Of a stretch of DNA of 64,000 bases, positions 53,342 through 62,837 are shown in pieces. How positions within the stretch are numbered: the stretch's first letter is position 1; the number at the start of each line of letters is the position of its first letter. Location of the stretch: NCBI GenBank assembly GCA_001709035.1, contig LVKA01000026.1, positions 1 to 64,000 of the forward strand, written 5' to 3'. The stretch comes from Candidatus Thiodiazotropha endoloripes (GTDB lineage Bacteria; Pseudomonadota; Gammaproteobacteria; Chromatiales; Chromatiaceae). The position numbers and the translations under genes are program-made. Below the pieces are notes generated by a model. The model did not search any database. It was given only the letters and a program-made list of their open reading frames with translations, and was not told the origin of the DNA.

Positions 53342-56288
53342 AAACCACTTTGTCATGAAAGTTCCTGGGCAGGTCCATAATCACCCGGGTACCCTCTCCC
53401 TGTTCTGAATCGATGGTGATTGCACCTTTATGATCAGAGACGATTTTATAGGCGATCGCCAATCCGAGACCGGTTCCTTCACCTGGCGCCTTGGTGGTAA
53501 AAAAGGGCTCGAACAGATAGCCCAGATTCTGCTCCGATATGCCTTCACCTTGATCGACGACCTGCAGTCTGATCAGGTCTCCAATCTCATCGGCTTTGAT
53601 CTCCACCGGTGATCCTGGATTGGAGGCATGGCAGGCATTGGTCAGCAGGTTAACCAATACCTGGGAGATTGCCTGGCGGTCCCCCTCGATTGACCATGCT
53701 GAGTCGCAACTATTGATAAAGCGGATCTGACGGCCATCATGAGTGAGTTTGACCAGCCTGATCGCCTCCTCGACAACATCGTGCACAATGAAGTTTTGAG
53801 TGTCCGCACCAAGCCCACCGCTGCGGCTGAAGTTCATCAGGGTTTTAACGATGTCGGTAATTCGTTGGGTTTGGTTGAGAATCTCGTTGATACTCTCTTT
53901 GATTAACTTGGGATCATCTTCATGACGAAGATTTTGTGCCAATGAAGCGATACCGGTTACCGGATTGCCGATCTCATGCGCCACCCCGGCAGCCAGACGG
54001 CCGATGGAGGCGAGTCGTTCACTGTGTGCCAGTTCCGCTTCCAGGGTCTCAAGGTCGGTCAGATCCTCCATCAGCATGACCTGGCTGGTGCGAGCATCCT
54101 CTACCGGATGGTCCATCGGTAGCGGCGCCGGGATGGCGGCTTTATGCAGATTGAACCAGCGGCTCTTGTTGCTATGGGTCACTTCCAGGTGGTGAATATG
54201 CTCATCCGCTGCTGAGGCGAATCCACCCAGCAGATGTCCCCAGGGTTCAGGCAGACGGTGCAGTGAGACACCGATTGCATCCCGGGCATTCACTCCAGTC
54301 ATTACTTCCATCGCCAGATTCCAGATGGTGACCGTCCGCAGCCTGTCGATGGTGCAGACCCCAAGGGGCAGATCGAGCAGGATCTGTCTGTGGTAGCGGC
54401 GCAAGTTATCCAGATCCGCACTCAGACCGCGAAGCCGGGTGCGGGAGTGCTCAAGTTGATCCTCGATGAAACGCATTGAATCTGCCAATGCGGTTTGGGT
54501 ATGGATATCGAGTTGCAACCGGCGGTTGATGATCATGTGTGCCAGCTGAGGACCGAGTAGTCCGGAGAGGTTTCGTTCGATTCTCTCGCGTAGGCGCCGT
54601 AATTGGGAAGGGCGAGTCTCCGCGTGGGTAAGACTAAGATCGCGCAGGGCCTGCTCCACCTCCCGTTGGGCGGCTTCGTGTCCCAGCATCTGGGCAAGCT
54701 GCTTGGTGAATTGGGCGGTTGATCCGGCGCTTACCATACCACCCATGGGTACCAGGGATTCACTGCAGCAGGCGTTGGCAGCCTCTTTCTCGCCGAGTGT
54801 CTGATTACTGAGCAGAGAGCCGAAGACGAACAACAGGGTATTCAAGGCCAGAGACCAGAAGGTGGCAAACTCCCATTGATCCATACCCGATGCGAGTCTC
54901 AATCCGGGTATATCGAATTCGGTACGTATGAAACCGGAGTTTTCCAGCAGGGGGAGAAGCAGGGTGGCAGACCAGACAGCAATTCCGGCCAACAACCCAA
55001 GGATGAAACCCATCCGGGTAGCCCGGCGCCAGTAGAGTAGACCCACAACACCGGGCAGGAATTGGGCGACCGCAACAAAGGAGATCAGGCCGAGTTGCAC
55101 CAGGCCTTGATGTTTTTCCAGCAGGATATAAAAACCGTATCCGGCCATGATGATCAGTGCGATCAACAAGCGCCGGCCAAGCAGCAGCCAGCGGTATAGA
55201 TTGACCGCCGGGTCAGGGAAATTGGTCGGCAACAAAATGTGATTCAGGGTCATCGATGAGAGGGCCAGGGTGGTGATGATCATCATCGCACTGGCCGATG
55301 AGACCCCGCCGATGAAGGCCAGTACCGGTAACCAGCTTGGTCCCTGTTCCAGACTGATGCCAAGGGCGAAAAAGTCCGGATGGATCGGTAGCTCAATCGC
55401 CTTTCCAGCCCAGAGAATGATCGGAATCGGCAGGTTGATCAGCAGCAGAAACAGTGGGAATGCCCAGCTGGCTGTGCGCAATGCTTTGGGTTCAAGGTTC
55501 TCGGTGAACAGCATATGAAATTGGCGCGGCAACAGAAATGCTGCGGCGAATGCCAGCAGTATGAGGGTTGCCCAAGGACCCTCTCTCACCGGCGCATAGA
55601 GTTTCTCCAGAGCTTCCGGATGGTCGGCCAGCCACTGTTCCAATCCACCAAAACCGCCGAATACGCCAAACAGGGCGGTCGCTCCAATCACCAGCATGGC
55701 GACCAATTTGACCATCGATTCAAAGGCGATGGCCAGCACAAGTCCCCGATGTTTCTCCCGGCTGGTGCTGTGTCTTGCACCGAACAGTATGGCGAACAGT
55801 ACCAGTGTACTGCAGAAGATCAGAGCCAGAATTCGCGGCGCGACGGTCTGACTGGCAACCTGAAGTGAATCGGTGACCGCACGGATCTGCAGCGCGATGT
55901 AGGGCAGGGTGCCCAACAGCATGAACAGGGTGACCAGTATACCGGCGAGTTGGGAGCGATAGCGGAAAGCGAACAGATCCGCCAGCGAGGTCAGCTGATA
56001 CTCTCGAGTCAGACGAAGAATCGGCTGAAACAGAATCGGGGTGAGGGCGAATGCCAGCGTCACGCCGAGATAGATGGTTAAAAACAGATAGCCCTGAGTC
56101 TCTGCAAAACTGACGCTGCCATAGTAGGTCCAGGACGTCGCGTAGACACCGAGTGAAAGCACGTAGATGCTGGGGTGCCTGATAAACCTTTCAGGTATTC
56201 TGCCACTGTCCGCGGCAAACGCGATGAGAAACAGTATTGCCAGATAGACAACACTGATGCCGAACAGTAGCCAGAGTTCATGGTTCAT
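53340..56288 (-). CDS. CbrA-like symporter-domain sensor histidine kinase
   Basis: 982 residues. About 13 transmembrane helices of the sodium:solute symporter fold (about 5-490) are followed by a helical linker, a PAS domain (about 630-745), HisKA (about 765-830, phospho-His in AAGVAHEIGNPVTG) and HATPase (about 870-975, VDQGEGI, GEGTGLGLAIAYKI). This is the CbrA/CrbS architecture, in which a transporter-like domain senses or carries a nutrient. CrbS controls acetate use and CbrA controls histidine and carbon balance. With acs and actP nearby, acetate is a plausible cue. It overlaps the small upstream gene and is followed by the regulator. Confidence 0.92.
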   Translation of the reverse strand: MNHELWLLFGISVVYLAILFLIAFAADSGRIPERFIRHPSIYVLSLGVYATSWTYYGSVSFAETQGYLFLTIYLGVTLAFALTPILFQPILRLTREYQLTSLADLFAFRYRSQLAGILVTLFMLLGTLPYIALQIRAVTDSLQVASQTVAPRILALIFCSTLVLFAILFGARHSTSREKHRGLVLAIAFESMVKLVAMLVIGATALFGVFGGFGGLEQWLADHPEALEKLYAPVREGPWATLILLAFAAAFLLPRQFHMLFTENLEPKALRTASWAFPLFLLLINLPIPIILWAGKAIELPIHPDFFALGISLEQGPSWLPVLAFIGGVSSASAMMIITTLALSSMTLNHILLPTNFPDPAVNLYRWLLLGRRLLIALIIMAGYGFYILLEKHQGLVQLGLISFVAVAQFLPGVVGLLYWRRATRMGFILGLLAGIAVWSATLLLPLLENSGFIRTEFDIPGLRLASGMDQWEFATFWSLALNTLLFVFGSLLSNQTLGEKEAANACCSESLVPMGGMVSAGSTAQFTKQLAQMLGHEAAQREVEQALRDLSLTHAETRPSQLRRLRERIERNLSGLLGPQLAHMIINRRLQLDIHTQTALADSMRFIEDQLEHSRTRLRGLSADLDNLRRYHRQILLDLPLGVCTIDRLRTVTIWNLAMEVMTGVNARDAIGVSLHRLPEPWGHLLGGFASAADEHIHHLEVTHSNKSRWFNLHKAAIPAPLPMDHPVEDARTSQVMLMEDLTDLETLEAELAHSERLASIGRLAAGVAHEIGNPVTGIASLAQNLRHEDDPKLIKESINEILNQTQRITDIVKTLMNFSRSGGLGADTQNFIVHDVVEEAIRLVKLTHDGRQIRFINSCDSAWSIEGDRQAISQVLVNLLTNACHASNPGSPVEIKADEIGDLIRLQVVDQGEGISEQNLGYLFEPFFTTKAPGEGTGLGLAIAYKIVSDHKGAITIDSEQGEGTRVIMDLPRNFHDKVV

Positions 56289-56469
56289 GGCGTCGTCGAT
56301 TTACCCAGGCGATGAAAAAAATGACAGCCAGCCAGAGCAGGTAGGGCAGGTACCAGTGACGACCAGGTGAGGTCCACCACATCATTACTGGAGTGGAGAA
56401 AAGCAAAATGATCAGCAGAACAAGCGCCAGGGTTCTGTCAATCTGTCGGTCCGGGGGTGTCTCAGACAT
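56278..56469 (-). CDS. CbrX-like small membrane protein
   Basis: 63 residues with two transmembrane helices (about 12-31 and 37-56) and a basic end WVNRRRHEP. Its stop overlaps the CbrA-like kinase start by about 11 bp. In Pseudomonas a similarly small gene, cbrX, precedes and is coupled to cbrA. Homology is too short to prove, but size, topology and overlap agree. Role unknown. Confidence 0.75.
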   Translation of the reverse strand: MSETPPDRQIDRTLALVLLIILLFSTPVMMWWTSPGRHWYLPYLLWLAVIFFIAWVNRRRHEP

Positions 56470-56554
56470 TAAAGAAGCCTAGCAGTTGTTACTTAAGGTA
56501 ACAACTATCTTCTGCACAGGGGGACTCTTAAATGGTGATTCAGGCGGAAACAGA

Positions 56555-56578
56555 GGGACGCCACACACAAGGCGTCCC
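56555..56578 (-). terminator. hairpin after cheV
   Basis: GGGACGCC (56555-56562) and GGCGTCCC (56571-56578) pair perfectly around an 8-base loop, 11 bp past the cheV stop. On the minus strand it is followed by TCTGTTTCC, only partly T-rich. Confidence 0.6.
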
Positions 56579-56588
56579 CCGAGTAGGA

Positions 56589-57551
56589 CTATTTTTGACC
56601 GTTGATGTTAGTGACCATTTCGTGGAGTTTTGCAGACAGCTCCGTGGGTTCAAATTTAGGCACATAGGCATCGGCGCCAACCCCTTTGCCCAAGGCCATA
56701 TTGGCATCGGCTGAGAGTGAGGAGTGCATGATAATTGGAATGTCGCTGAAGCGGGCATCCTCCTTGATTTTTTTGGTCAGTACATAACCGTCCATTTCAG
56801 GCATTTCAACATCGGTGAGGATGATCTGTACAAAGTCACTCGGCCTGTGATCCGTTGCGCTGGCTCGTTCGGCAATCTCCTTGAGCTTATTCCAGGCTTC
56901 AGCACCATTTGAGGTGCTGATGTATTTCATACCCATATGATCGAGGGTACGGATGATCTGATCCCGGGCCACCGCTGAATCATCTGCAAACAGCAGGGTG
57001 ACATCGCTGTCCTCGACCTGTTTGATGCCGTCGAAGATATCCGAACCCTGACCAAACCCTGAGGTCTGGCTCAGCACCATCTCCACATCCATGATCATCA
57101 CCAGGCGACTATCTTTCAGTTCTGTCACTGCGGTAACCAGGCCACCATGCTGCTGGGCCATCATTGGTGGGGGAACTTTAACATCCTCCCAGGCCAGACG
57201 TTCGATGGTATCCACCGCATGCACCAGAAAGCCCTGAACATTTTTGTTGTATTCAGTGACGATCAGAATACCCGGCTTCTCTTCAGTCTGTATTCCGCAG
57301 AAGTCAGGCAGGTTGATGACTGGAATCATATTACCGCGCAAACTGACCATGCCTTCTACCGAAGCCGGCATGTCCGGCGCGTGGGTAATCTCCGGCACGA
57401 GCATCACTTCACGCACCTTGAAAACATTCACACCGTAGGTCTCTTCACGACCTGTTCTGACATCCTTTCCGAGGCTGAAAAGGAGAACCTCTAAACGATT
57501 GGTACCGGCAAGTCGTGTGCGGTCGTCTACAGATTTAATAAAATTGGACAT
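56589..57551 (-). CDS. cheV: chemotaxis coupling protein CheV
   Basis: 320 residues: an N-terminal CheW-like domain (about 15-170, LEVLLFSLG, MVSLRGNMIPVINL) and a C-terminal receiver (about 185-315) with acidic DDSAVARDQI, phospho-Asp in IILTDVEMPEMDG and Lys in YVPKFEP. It links chemoreceptors to CheA and adapts signalling when phosphorylated. With MotY and the Aer-like receptor at the right edge, it shows the cell is flagellated and chemotactic. Confidence 0.95.
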   Translation of the reverse strand: MSNFIKSVDDRTRLAGTNRLEVLLFSLGKDVRTGREETYGVNVFKVREVMLVPEITHAPDMPASVEGMVSLRGNMIPVINLPDFCGIQTEEKPGILIVTEYNKNVQGFLVHAVDTIERLAWEDVKVPPPMMAQQHGGLVTAVTELKDSRLVMIMDVEMVLSQTSGFGQGSDIFDGIKQVEDSDVTLLFADDSAVARDQIIRTLDHMGMKYISTSNGAEAWNKLKEIAERASATDHRPSDFVQIILTDVEMPEMDGYVLTKKIKEDARFSDIPIIMHSSLSADANMALGKGVGADAYVPKFEPTELSAKLHEMVTNINGQK

Positions 57552-57920
57552 TTTTAGTTACTCAGAATTTTGTCGCATTTCAGGATTGTGGGTAATTTGA
57601 GCACGACATAATGACTCTTCCCGACTGATGTTTGTAGCGGTCGATTTGGCCAAAGCTTTAGTCGCTGCTCCTTCCTCAGGCCAATCCTGGTGAGCTCAGG
57701 GTTGTGTCTGCATGAGAGAATCTCAATTTCCAATGTGACCGCTTGGAAAATTCTTATGATTTCGGTTAATAACTGAAGATAAATAACTGGAAAAAGGCTA
57801 TATTTTACCCCAAGATCAGCGAATGCAGCTGTTTTTCGGGTTTGGGATCAAGATGCATTGATGATTCCAGGGTCTGGCCCGATTGCAAACCGGCAATCAG
57901 CTATTTAGAGGAGAATGCGT
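57552..57920. other. divergent promoter gap, nothing specific recognised
   Basis: About 365 bases between the cheV start and the DUF6394 gene. It should hold both promoters. Apart from the GAGGAG ribosome site near 57908 I saw no repeat, operator or terminator. Confidence 0.5.
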
Positions 57921-58304
57921 GTGAATCCGGAAAAGGTACTGTTTGGTTTTTTTATTGTACTTGCCCTGACCCTCAATTTCGGTTTTTTTGTCGGTGATTT
58001 GGACAATCCGGACCATCACCATGTCTATGAGCTGTTTGCTGTGGTCGTGGTAAACCTGGTCGCCACTGTTCTCAAATTCGGCGACCGCACTCAGATGGGC
58101 GCCGTGCTGTTGGCCACCAGCCTGGTTGCGCTGTTACAGCTTTTCGCAGCGGCTTTGGTGTGGACTGTCGCCGTGCATATCACTGAAACCGGACTGACAA
58201 CCGTAACCATGGCCAGTATCGTTTCCCTCTCCGGTGGCGCCATGCTGGCTAACGTGGTTTCAGTGGTTCTGTTGATCATTGAAACGGTGATGTTACGACG
58301 CTGA
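57921..58304 (+). CDS. DUF6394-type small membrane protein
   Basis: About 127 residues with three to four transmembrane helices (about 7-24, 37-53, 60-84, 96-122) and a His-rich loop LDNPDHHHVYELF. It precedes, by 12 bp, a potassium channel gene, a pairing typical of DUF6394 as I recall it. The GAGGAG site lies 1 base from ATG 57915 but 7 from GTG 57921, so GTG is the better start. It may be an accessory to the channel. Confidence 0.75.
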   Translation: MNPEKVLFGFFIVLALTLNFGFFVGDLDNPDHHHVYELFAVVVVNLVATVLKFGDRTQMGAVLLATSLVALLQLFAAALVWTVAVHITETGLTTVTMASIVSLSGGAMLANVVSVVLLIIETVMLRR

Positions 58305-58316
58305 CGCCGGCAAACG

Positions 58317-60020
58317 ATGAACAACATCATCTTTCTGATCTTTCGGCGCATGCGGGCGCCACTGCTGACTCTGGTACTGGCTTATTCAGTGGCGGTGCTG
58401 GGCCTGGTACTGATTCCCGGCCGGGATGGTGATGGCAATGTCTACTACATGGATTTTCTGCACGCCTTCTATTTTGTCAGTTATATGTCCAGTACCATCG
58501 GATTTGGCGAATTGCCCTATCCATTTACGGCAGCTCAGCGCTTGTGGGTCACTCTGTCGATCTTTTTCACGGTGGTTGTCTGGCTCTATTCCATCGGTAC
58601 CGTGTTGGCTCTGCTCAAGGATGAAACCTTCCAGAAGGCATTAACAGAACGCAGATTTGCCAGAAAAATCAGCAAATTGAGAGAGCCTTTTTATCTGGTA
58701 TCTGGTTATGGGCAAACCGGGGAGGCGCTGGTTAAAGCCTTGACCGATCGTAGTCAGCATGCGGTCGTCATCGATATTCTGCAGGAAAGAGTGAATCTGC
58801 TGAAGCTGGAAAACCTGCGTGAGTATGTACCCGGTTTGTGTGCGGATGCGCGTCTGCCGGCGCATCTGCTGGAGGCTGGTCTGAAACACCCTCTGTGTGA
58901 GGGTGTGGTGGCATTGACCAACTCTAATGAGACCAATCTGAAGATCGCGATTACCGCCAAACTTCTGCATCCCGATATTGAGGTGATCTGCCGGGCCGAC
59001 TCCCACGATATCGAAAAGAATATGGCCTCATTCGGCACCGACTACATCATCGATCCCTACGATGCGTTCGCCCTCTATCTGGCGACAGCAATCCAGGCGC
59101 CCTGTCTCAGCCTGATGCAGGACTGGCTCTCGTTGGGATTTAATGACCTGCTCAGTGATCCGATTCATCCACCAAAAAAAGGCTTATGGGTGATTTGCGG
59201 ATATGGTCGTTTCGGTAAAGCGGTATACGATAAACTGGTGAAAGAGGATCTCGAGGTGGTGGTGATCGAGGCTGAACCCAGTCAGACCGGTACCCCGCAG
59301 ACGCAACTGGTGGTCGGCAGGGGAACAGAGGCCGATACCTTGATGGAAGCAAGTATCGAGCGTGCCGCAGGACTGGTGGCCGGCACCGACAACGATGCCA
59401 ACAATTTGTCGATTATCATGACAGCCCGGGAGATGAACCCGGACCTGTTTGTGATCCTGCGGCAGAATCGTAAATATAACGATCCGGTGATCCAGGCGGT
59501 TGGAGCTGATATGGTGATGTTGCCGAGTGAGATCATCGCCAACAGAATCCGAGTGTTGCTGGGTGTCCCGATGCAGCATCAGTTCGTCAAGTTGGCGATG
59601 CACCAGGATGACGAGTGGGCCTGTCAGCTGATCAGTCGTATCTCAGCACTGGTTACCGAGCATGCCCCGGATGTCTGGGAAGTTGCTTTCACTGAACAGG
59701 ATACCCATGCAGTATGTCAGTATGTCCGGGAGGGACGGAACCTGACCCTGGGAGAGCTGACCACCGACCCCCGGGATCGAACCAGTCCATTACCCTGTAT
59801 TCCTCTGATGTTATTGAGGCACAATGATTTTACCTTGCTGCCAGATGAGGATCTGGTTGTACAAAAAGATGACCATTTACTCTTCTGTGGTAGGGTGTCG
59901 GCTAAGCACAGGATGGAATGGACCCTGCAAAATGAAAACGCCTTGAACTATATTCTAACGGGTGAGACCAGACCACAGGGCTGGATCTGGCGTAGACTGC
60001 AAAAAAGAGAGGTGACATGA
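58317..60020 (+). CDS. potassium channel with two RCK (TrkA-N) domains
   Basis: 567 residues. Two transmembrane helices flank a pore loop with selectivity filter TIGFGE (60-65), a GFG-type variant of TVGYGD. Two NAD-binding RCK/TrkA-N domains follow (about 120-260, with VSGYGQTGEALV; about 285-420, with VICGYGRFGKAVYDKL), then a TrkA-C-like tail. The glycine-rich loops suggest gating by nucleotide or redox state. Its stop overlaps the hemerythrin ATG (ATGA), so the two are co-translated. Confidence 0.9.
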   Translation: MNNIIFLIFRRMRAPLLTLVLAYSVAVLGLVLIPGRDGDGNVYYMDFLHAFYFVSYMSSTIGFGELPYPFTAAQRLWVTLSIFFTVVVWLYSIGTVLALLKDETFQKALTERRFARKISKLREPFYLVSGYGQTGEALVKALTDRSQHAVVIDILQERVNLLKLENLREYVPGLCADARLPAHLLEAGLKHPLCEGVVALTNSNETNLKIAITAKLLHPDIEVICRADSHDIEKNMASFGTDYIIDPYDAFALYLATAIQAPCLSLMQDWLSLGFNDLLSDPIHPPKKGLWVICGYGRFGKAVYDKLVKEDLEVVVIEAEPSQTGTPQTQLVVGRGTEADTLMEASIERAAGLVAGTDNDANNLSIIMTAREMNPDLFVILRQNRKYNDPVIQAVGADMVMLPSEIIANRIRVLLGVPMQHQFVKLAMHQDDEWACQLISRISALVTEHAPDVWEVAFTEQDTHAVCQYVREGRNLTLGELTTDPRDRTSPLPCIPLMLLRHNDFTLLPDEDLVVQKDDHLLFCGRVSAKHRMEWTLQNENALNYILTGETRPQGWIWRRLQKREVT

Positions 60021-60574
60021 GTCAACTACTGGAAAAACTGCATCGGGACCACATCAATCTCGCTCGTCTACTCGACCTGCTCTCTGCAGAACTGGACGCA
60101 TTGGCCGCTGGTCACGAATCGAATTTCGATCTGAAGATAGAGATGTTGGATTACATCGAGCATTATGCCGAACAGTCGCATCATCCTACCGAAGATCAGA
60201 TCAATGCAGTCGCCTTCAAGAAAAAATCGATGCAGTCCCATGCGGCTCTCTATGATCGGGTCTGTCGTGAACATGTCAGCCTGCTGGGGCTGGCCAATCG
60301 TTTCCGAACCACACTGGAGGGGGCGATGCAAGGTGAAGTGTTGCTTCGTGATGAAGTGGAGACACAGGGACGGGAATTTGTAGCCTTGCAACGTCAGCAT
60401 ATCGACCTGGAAGAGGAGGAGGTATTTCCTCTGATTGATCAGGCCCTGAATGAGAAAGAGTGGCAAAAGCTGGAATCGGAGATCACCCATGGTGAAGATC
60501 CGGTATTCCATCGGCAGGATTTCAATCGCTTTCGCAGTCTGATCGACTATCTGAAGGCCCATGAGGATGAGTAG
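60017..60574 (+). CDS. hemerythrin-domain protein coupled to the potassium channel
   Basis: 185 residues forming a four-helix bundle with iron ligands typical of hemerythrins: LHRDHINLARLL at the start, EHYAEQSHHPTED, HAALYDRVCREHVSLL, and QHIDLEEEEVFPLID. Such proteins bind O2 or NO at a di-iron site. The 4-bp overlap with the channel gene implies both are made together, which raises the possibility of oxygen or NO sensing linked to potassium flux. Confidence 0.9.
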   Translation: MSQLLEKLHRDHINLARLLDLLSAELDALAAGHESNFDLKIEMLDYIEHYAEQSHHPTEDQINAVAFKKKSMQSHAALYDRVCREHVSLLGLANRFRTTLEGAMQGEVLLRDEVETQGREFVALQRQHIDLEEEEVFPLIDQALNEKEWQKLESEITHGEDPVFHRQDFNRFRSLIDYLKAHEDE

Positions 60575-60814
60575 CAATCCGAATCAGTAGCCAATGGAGG
60601 GTTTCAGCCGAATAGCTCCGGCATAGCTTCCGTTTCAATGCCATAGGGGAAACCCAAAGGGCTGATTGGATTAATTCTACCTGATTGATCAGGAAGAGTG
60701 CCGGGGTTGTGGCTTTCCACAGTAAAGGATCCAGACGGGTTGGCCGATAGGTAACTCAAATAGCGGATTATTTTTGATCGGCAAATTTCAATCCATATCT
60801 ACGTTGGTCGGACG

Positions 60815-61726
60815 ATGTTGGCTTCTCTACAATCAAAAGGACGGGGGTTTTTTCTACTAGGTATCTTGCTGATGCTTGGTAGGCCCGATTTGGCCCTGTC
60901 TGGCGCCATGTCATTGGAGTCGCAGATCTATATGGCAGGACTGCATGAATCAGAGTGGGTATTTGCCGGGTCTGATATCAGCTGTGAACTGCGCCACAAA
61001 GTACCTCAGTTCGGTCAGGCCATCTTCCGCCGTATTGCCGGTGATGACCTGTTTTTTCGAATCAACAGTTTCCAGCCGATTCCCGAAAAACTGGAAGCGA
61101 CCTTAAGGGAAGTCTCTCCCGCCTGGGAGCATCGCTTACCGGATGATCTGCAACAGCATCTGGTGATCCACACTGGCATGCGACCCATCCAATTGGGACG
61201 CAAACCGGCCGGTTGGTTGTTGACTTCACTCTCCAAGGGGCAGGTCGGCAGTTTTGACTTTCTCGATTGGGACGACAGTCGCAGGCAGGTGCATGTGCGG
61301 TTGTCACCAGTGAAGTTTCAGAAACCTTATCGTGAGTTTAAACAGTGCCTCAGCCAACTCTCAACCGATGGCTTCGAGACATTGAAGGAGTCAACTGTAC
61401 TGTTTGCCCTGGATGTCCACGATCTGGATAAAGAGGCAAAGCAGCGGCTGGATCGCTTGGTTAACTATATCCTGGCGGACGAAAAACTGGCGGGTATCAC
61501 CGTAGCTGGCCATGCGGATGATCAGGGGAGTCGTCGCTACAACAAGAAGCTCTCTGCCAGAAGAGCGGCAACAGTCTCCAACTATCTGGTCTCCAAAGGT
61601 GTCGATGCAGCTATTATCCGCAAGCGCCATTATGGTGAATCCAGGCCGGCGATCCCAAAACGGAGTGAGCGGGCGAGGGCAGCCAACAGGCGTGCAAAAA
61701 TCAGTCTCAGCCGTGGTGACAGGTGA
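60815..61726 (+). CDS. motY: MotY-like flagellar motor protein (OmpA domain)
   Basis: 303 residues with a signal peptide (cleavage near LALSGA). A MotY-type N-terminal beta domain (about 35-180) has SDISCELRHKVPQFGQAIFRR and LEATLREVSPAWEH. A C-terminal OmpA-like peptidoglycan-binding domain (about 200-300) has ITVAGHADDQGSRRYNKKLSARRAATVSNYL and AANRRAKISL. MotY forms the T-ring that fixes sodium-type stators. No motA/B genes are in the window. Confidence 0.88.
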   Translation: MLASLQSKGRGFFLLGILLMLGRPDLALSGAMSLESQIYMAGLHESEWVFAGSDISCELRHKVPQFGQAIFRRIAGDDLFFRINSFQPIPEKLEATLREVSPAWEHRLPDDLQQHLVIHTGMRPIQLGRKPAGWLLTSLSKGQVGSFDFLDWDDSRRQVHVRLSPVKFQKPYREFKQCLSQLSTDGFETLKESTVLFALDVHDLDKEAKQRLDRLVNYILADEKLAGITVAGHADDQGSRRYNKKLSARRAATVSNYLVSKGVDAAIIRKRHYGESRPAIPKRSERARAANRRAKISLSRGDR

Positions 61727-62114
61727 TCAGAGGAGTCTGATCCTTCAACCTTGATTCTTTCCAGGTTAATTCAAACCAAATCGGTACTGCGTAGCTTTGG
61801 TCATGCTTCTTGACTAGAATCATGGCTAGGGTCAGTTGATACGAATCCATTCAGCCCTCAGGGTTGTGCCCGAAATAGCACAGCTCAGCAATGCTTGCCG
61901 CCCACCTTACATACCCAAACTTTTATCCTCGCGCTTTGACTTGCGCATTTTCAGGGGCGGCAGGGTCAAATGGATTCGTTTTAGCAGGCCCAAACAGGCT
62001 TGTTCAAACAATTAATAACCTGATGAGGGGAGTATTGATGCTTCCGGCACACCATGTGCAGGGTGACCTATATATCTGAACAACGATAATCACAAAACTT
62101 GAGGAGACAGACTT
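61727..62114. other. gap containing repeat copy 4 and the acetoacetyl-CoA reductase promoter
   Basis: Nearly 390 bases. The central part is a dispersed repeat (listed separately). The remaining 120 bp before the reductase contain its leader with GAGGAG and presumably its promoter. No gene is supported. Confidence 0.5.
61828..61991. repeat. diverged copy of dispersed inverted-repeat family (copy 4)
   Basis: About 164 bp. The left end AGGGTCAGTTGATACGAATCC and right end GGATTCGTTTTAGCAGGCCC are inverted relatives of each other and match the family termini. The inner CCTCGCGCTTTGACTTGCGCATTTTCAGG resembles the core of copies 3 and 5. Confidence 0.7.
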
Positions 62115-62837
62115 ATGGCACGTGTTGCGCTCGTGACTGGTGGTACCCGGGGTATTGGCGAGGCGATCAGCCTGGCACTGAAAGAGGCTGGTTATACTGT
62201 GGCTGCAAATTATGGGGGTAATGATAAGGCGGCAGAGGCCTTCACCCAAGCTACCGGTATTCAGGCCTTTAAGTTTGATGTCAGTGACTTTGAGGCGGTA
62301 GAAAAGGGAATCCAACAGATCGAACAGGACCTCGGGCCGGTCGATGTGCTGATCAACAATGCGGGCATTACCCGTGATGCAACCATGCACAAAATGTCCT
62401 TTGAAAACTGGGACAAGGTGATTCAGACCAATCTTGCCTCCTGTTTCAACACCTGCCGTGCGGTGATCAATGGCATGCGTGAAAGAGGTTTCGGACGTAT
62501 TGTCAATGTGGGTTCGGTGAACGGTCAGGCCGGACAATACGGTCAGGTGAACTATGCTGCAGCCAAGTCCGGCATTCATGGTTTTACCAAGGCACTGGCT
62601 AAAGAGGGGGCCGCCAAAGGCATCACCGTCAATGCGGTGGCGCCAGGTTACGTCTCAACCGATATGGTCAGAGCGGTGCCGGAAGACGTTCTGGCTAAGA
62701 TCATCAAGACCATCCCGGTAGGCCGACTGGGTGAACCGGAAGATATTGCCCGCTCAGTACTGTTTTTGGTTGCCGATGAGGCGGGCTTCATAACCGGATC
62801 CACATTGTCGATAAACGGTGGGCAACACATGTACTGA
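62115..62837 (+). CDS. phbB: acetoacetyl-CoA reductase
   Basis: 240 residues, short-chain dehydrogenase fold. It has the NADPH-binding TGGTRGIGEAISLALKEAG, NNAGITRDATMHKM, catalytic Ser in NVGSVNGQAGQYGQ, and YAAAKSGIHGFTKALA (YxxxK). The TMHKM and GQYGQVNY segments are typical of PhaB/PhbB rather than FabG. It reduces acetoacetyl-CoA to 3-hydroxybutyryl-CoA for polyhydroxybutyrate. No phaA or phaC gene is adjacent here. GAGGAG lies 9 bp before the ATG. Confidence 0.92.
   Translation: MARVALVTGGTRGIGEAISLALKEAGYTVAANYGGNDKAAEAFTQATGIQAFKFDVSDFEAVEKGIQQIEQDLGPVDVLINNAGITRDATMHKMSFENWDKVIQTNLASCFNTCRAVINGMRERGFGRIVNVGSVNGQAGQYGQVNYAAAKSGIHGFTKALAKEGAAKGITVNAVAPGYVSTDMVRAVPEDVLAKIIKTIPVGRLGEPEDIARSVLFLVADEAGFITGSTLSINGGQHMY

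Noticed and set aside
53061-53343. Short frames within repeat copy 3 on both strands
   Set aside because: They arise from the inverted repeat. Similar frames occur in the other copies, with stops at different places and no conserved protein.
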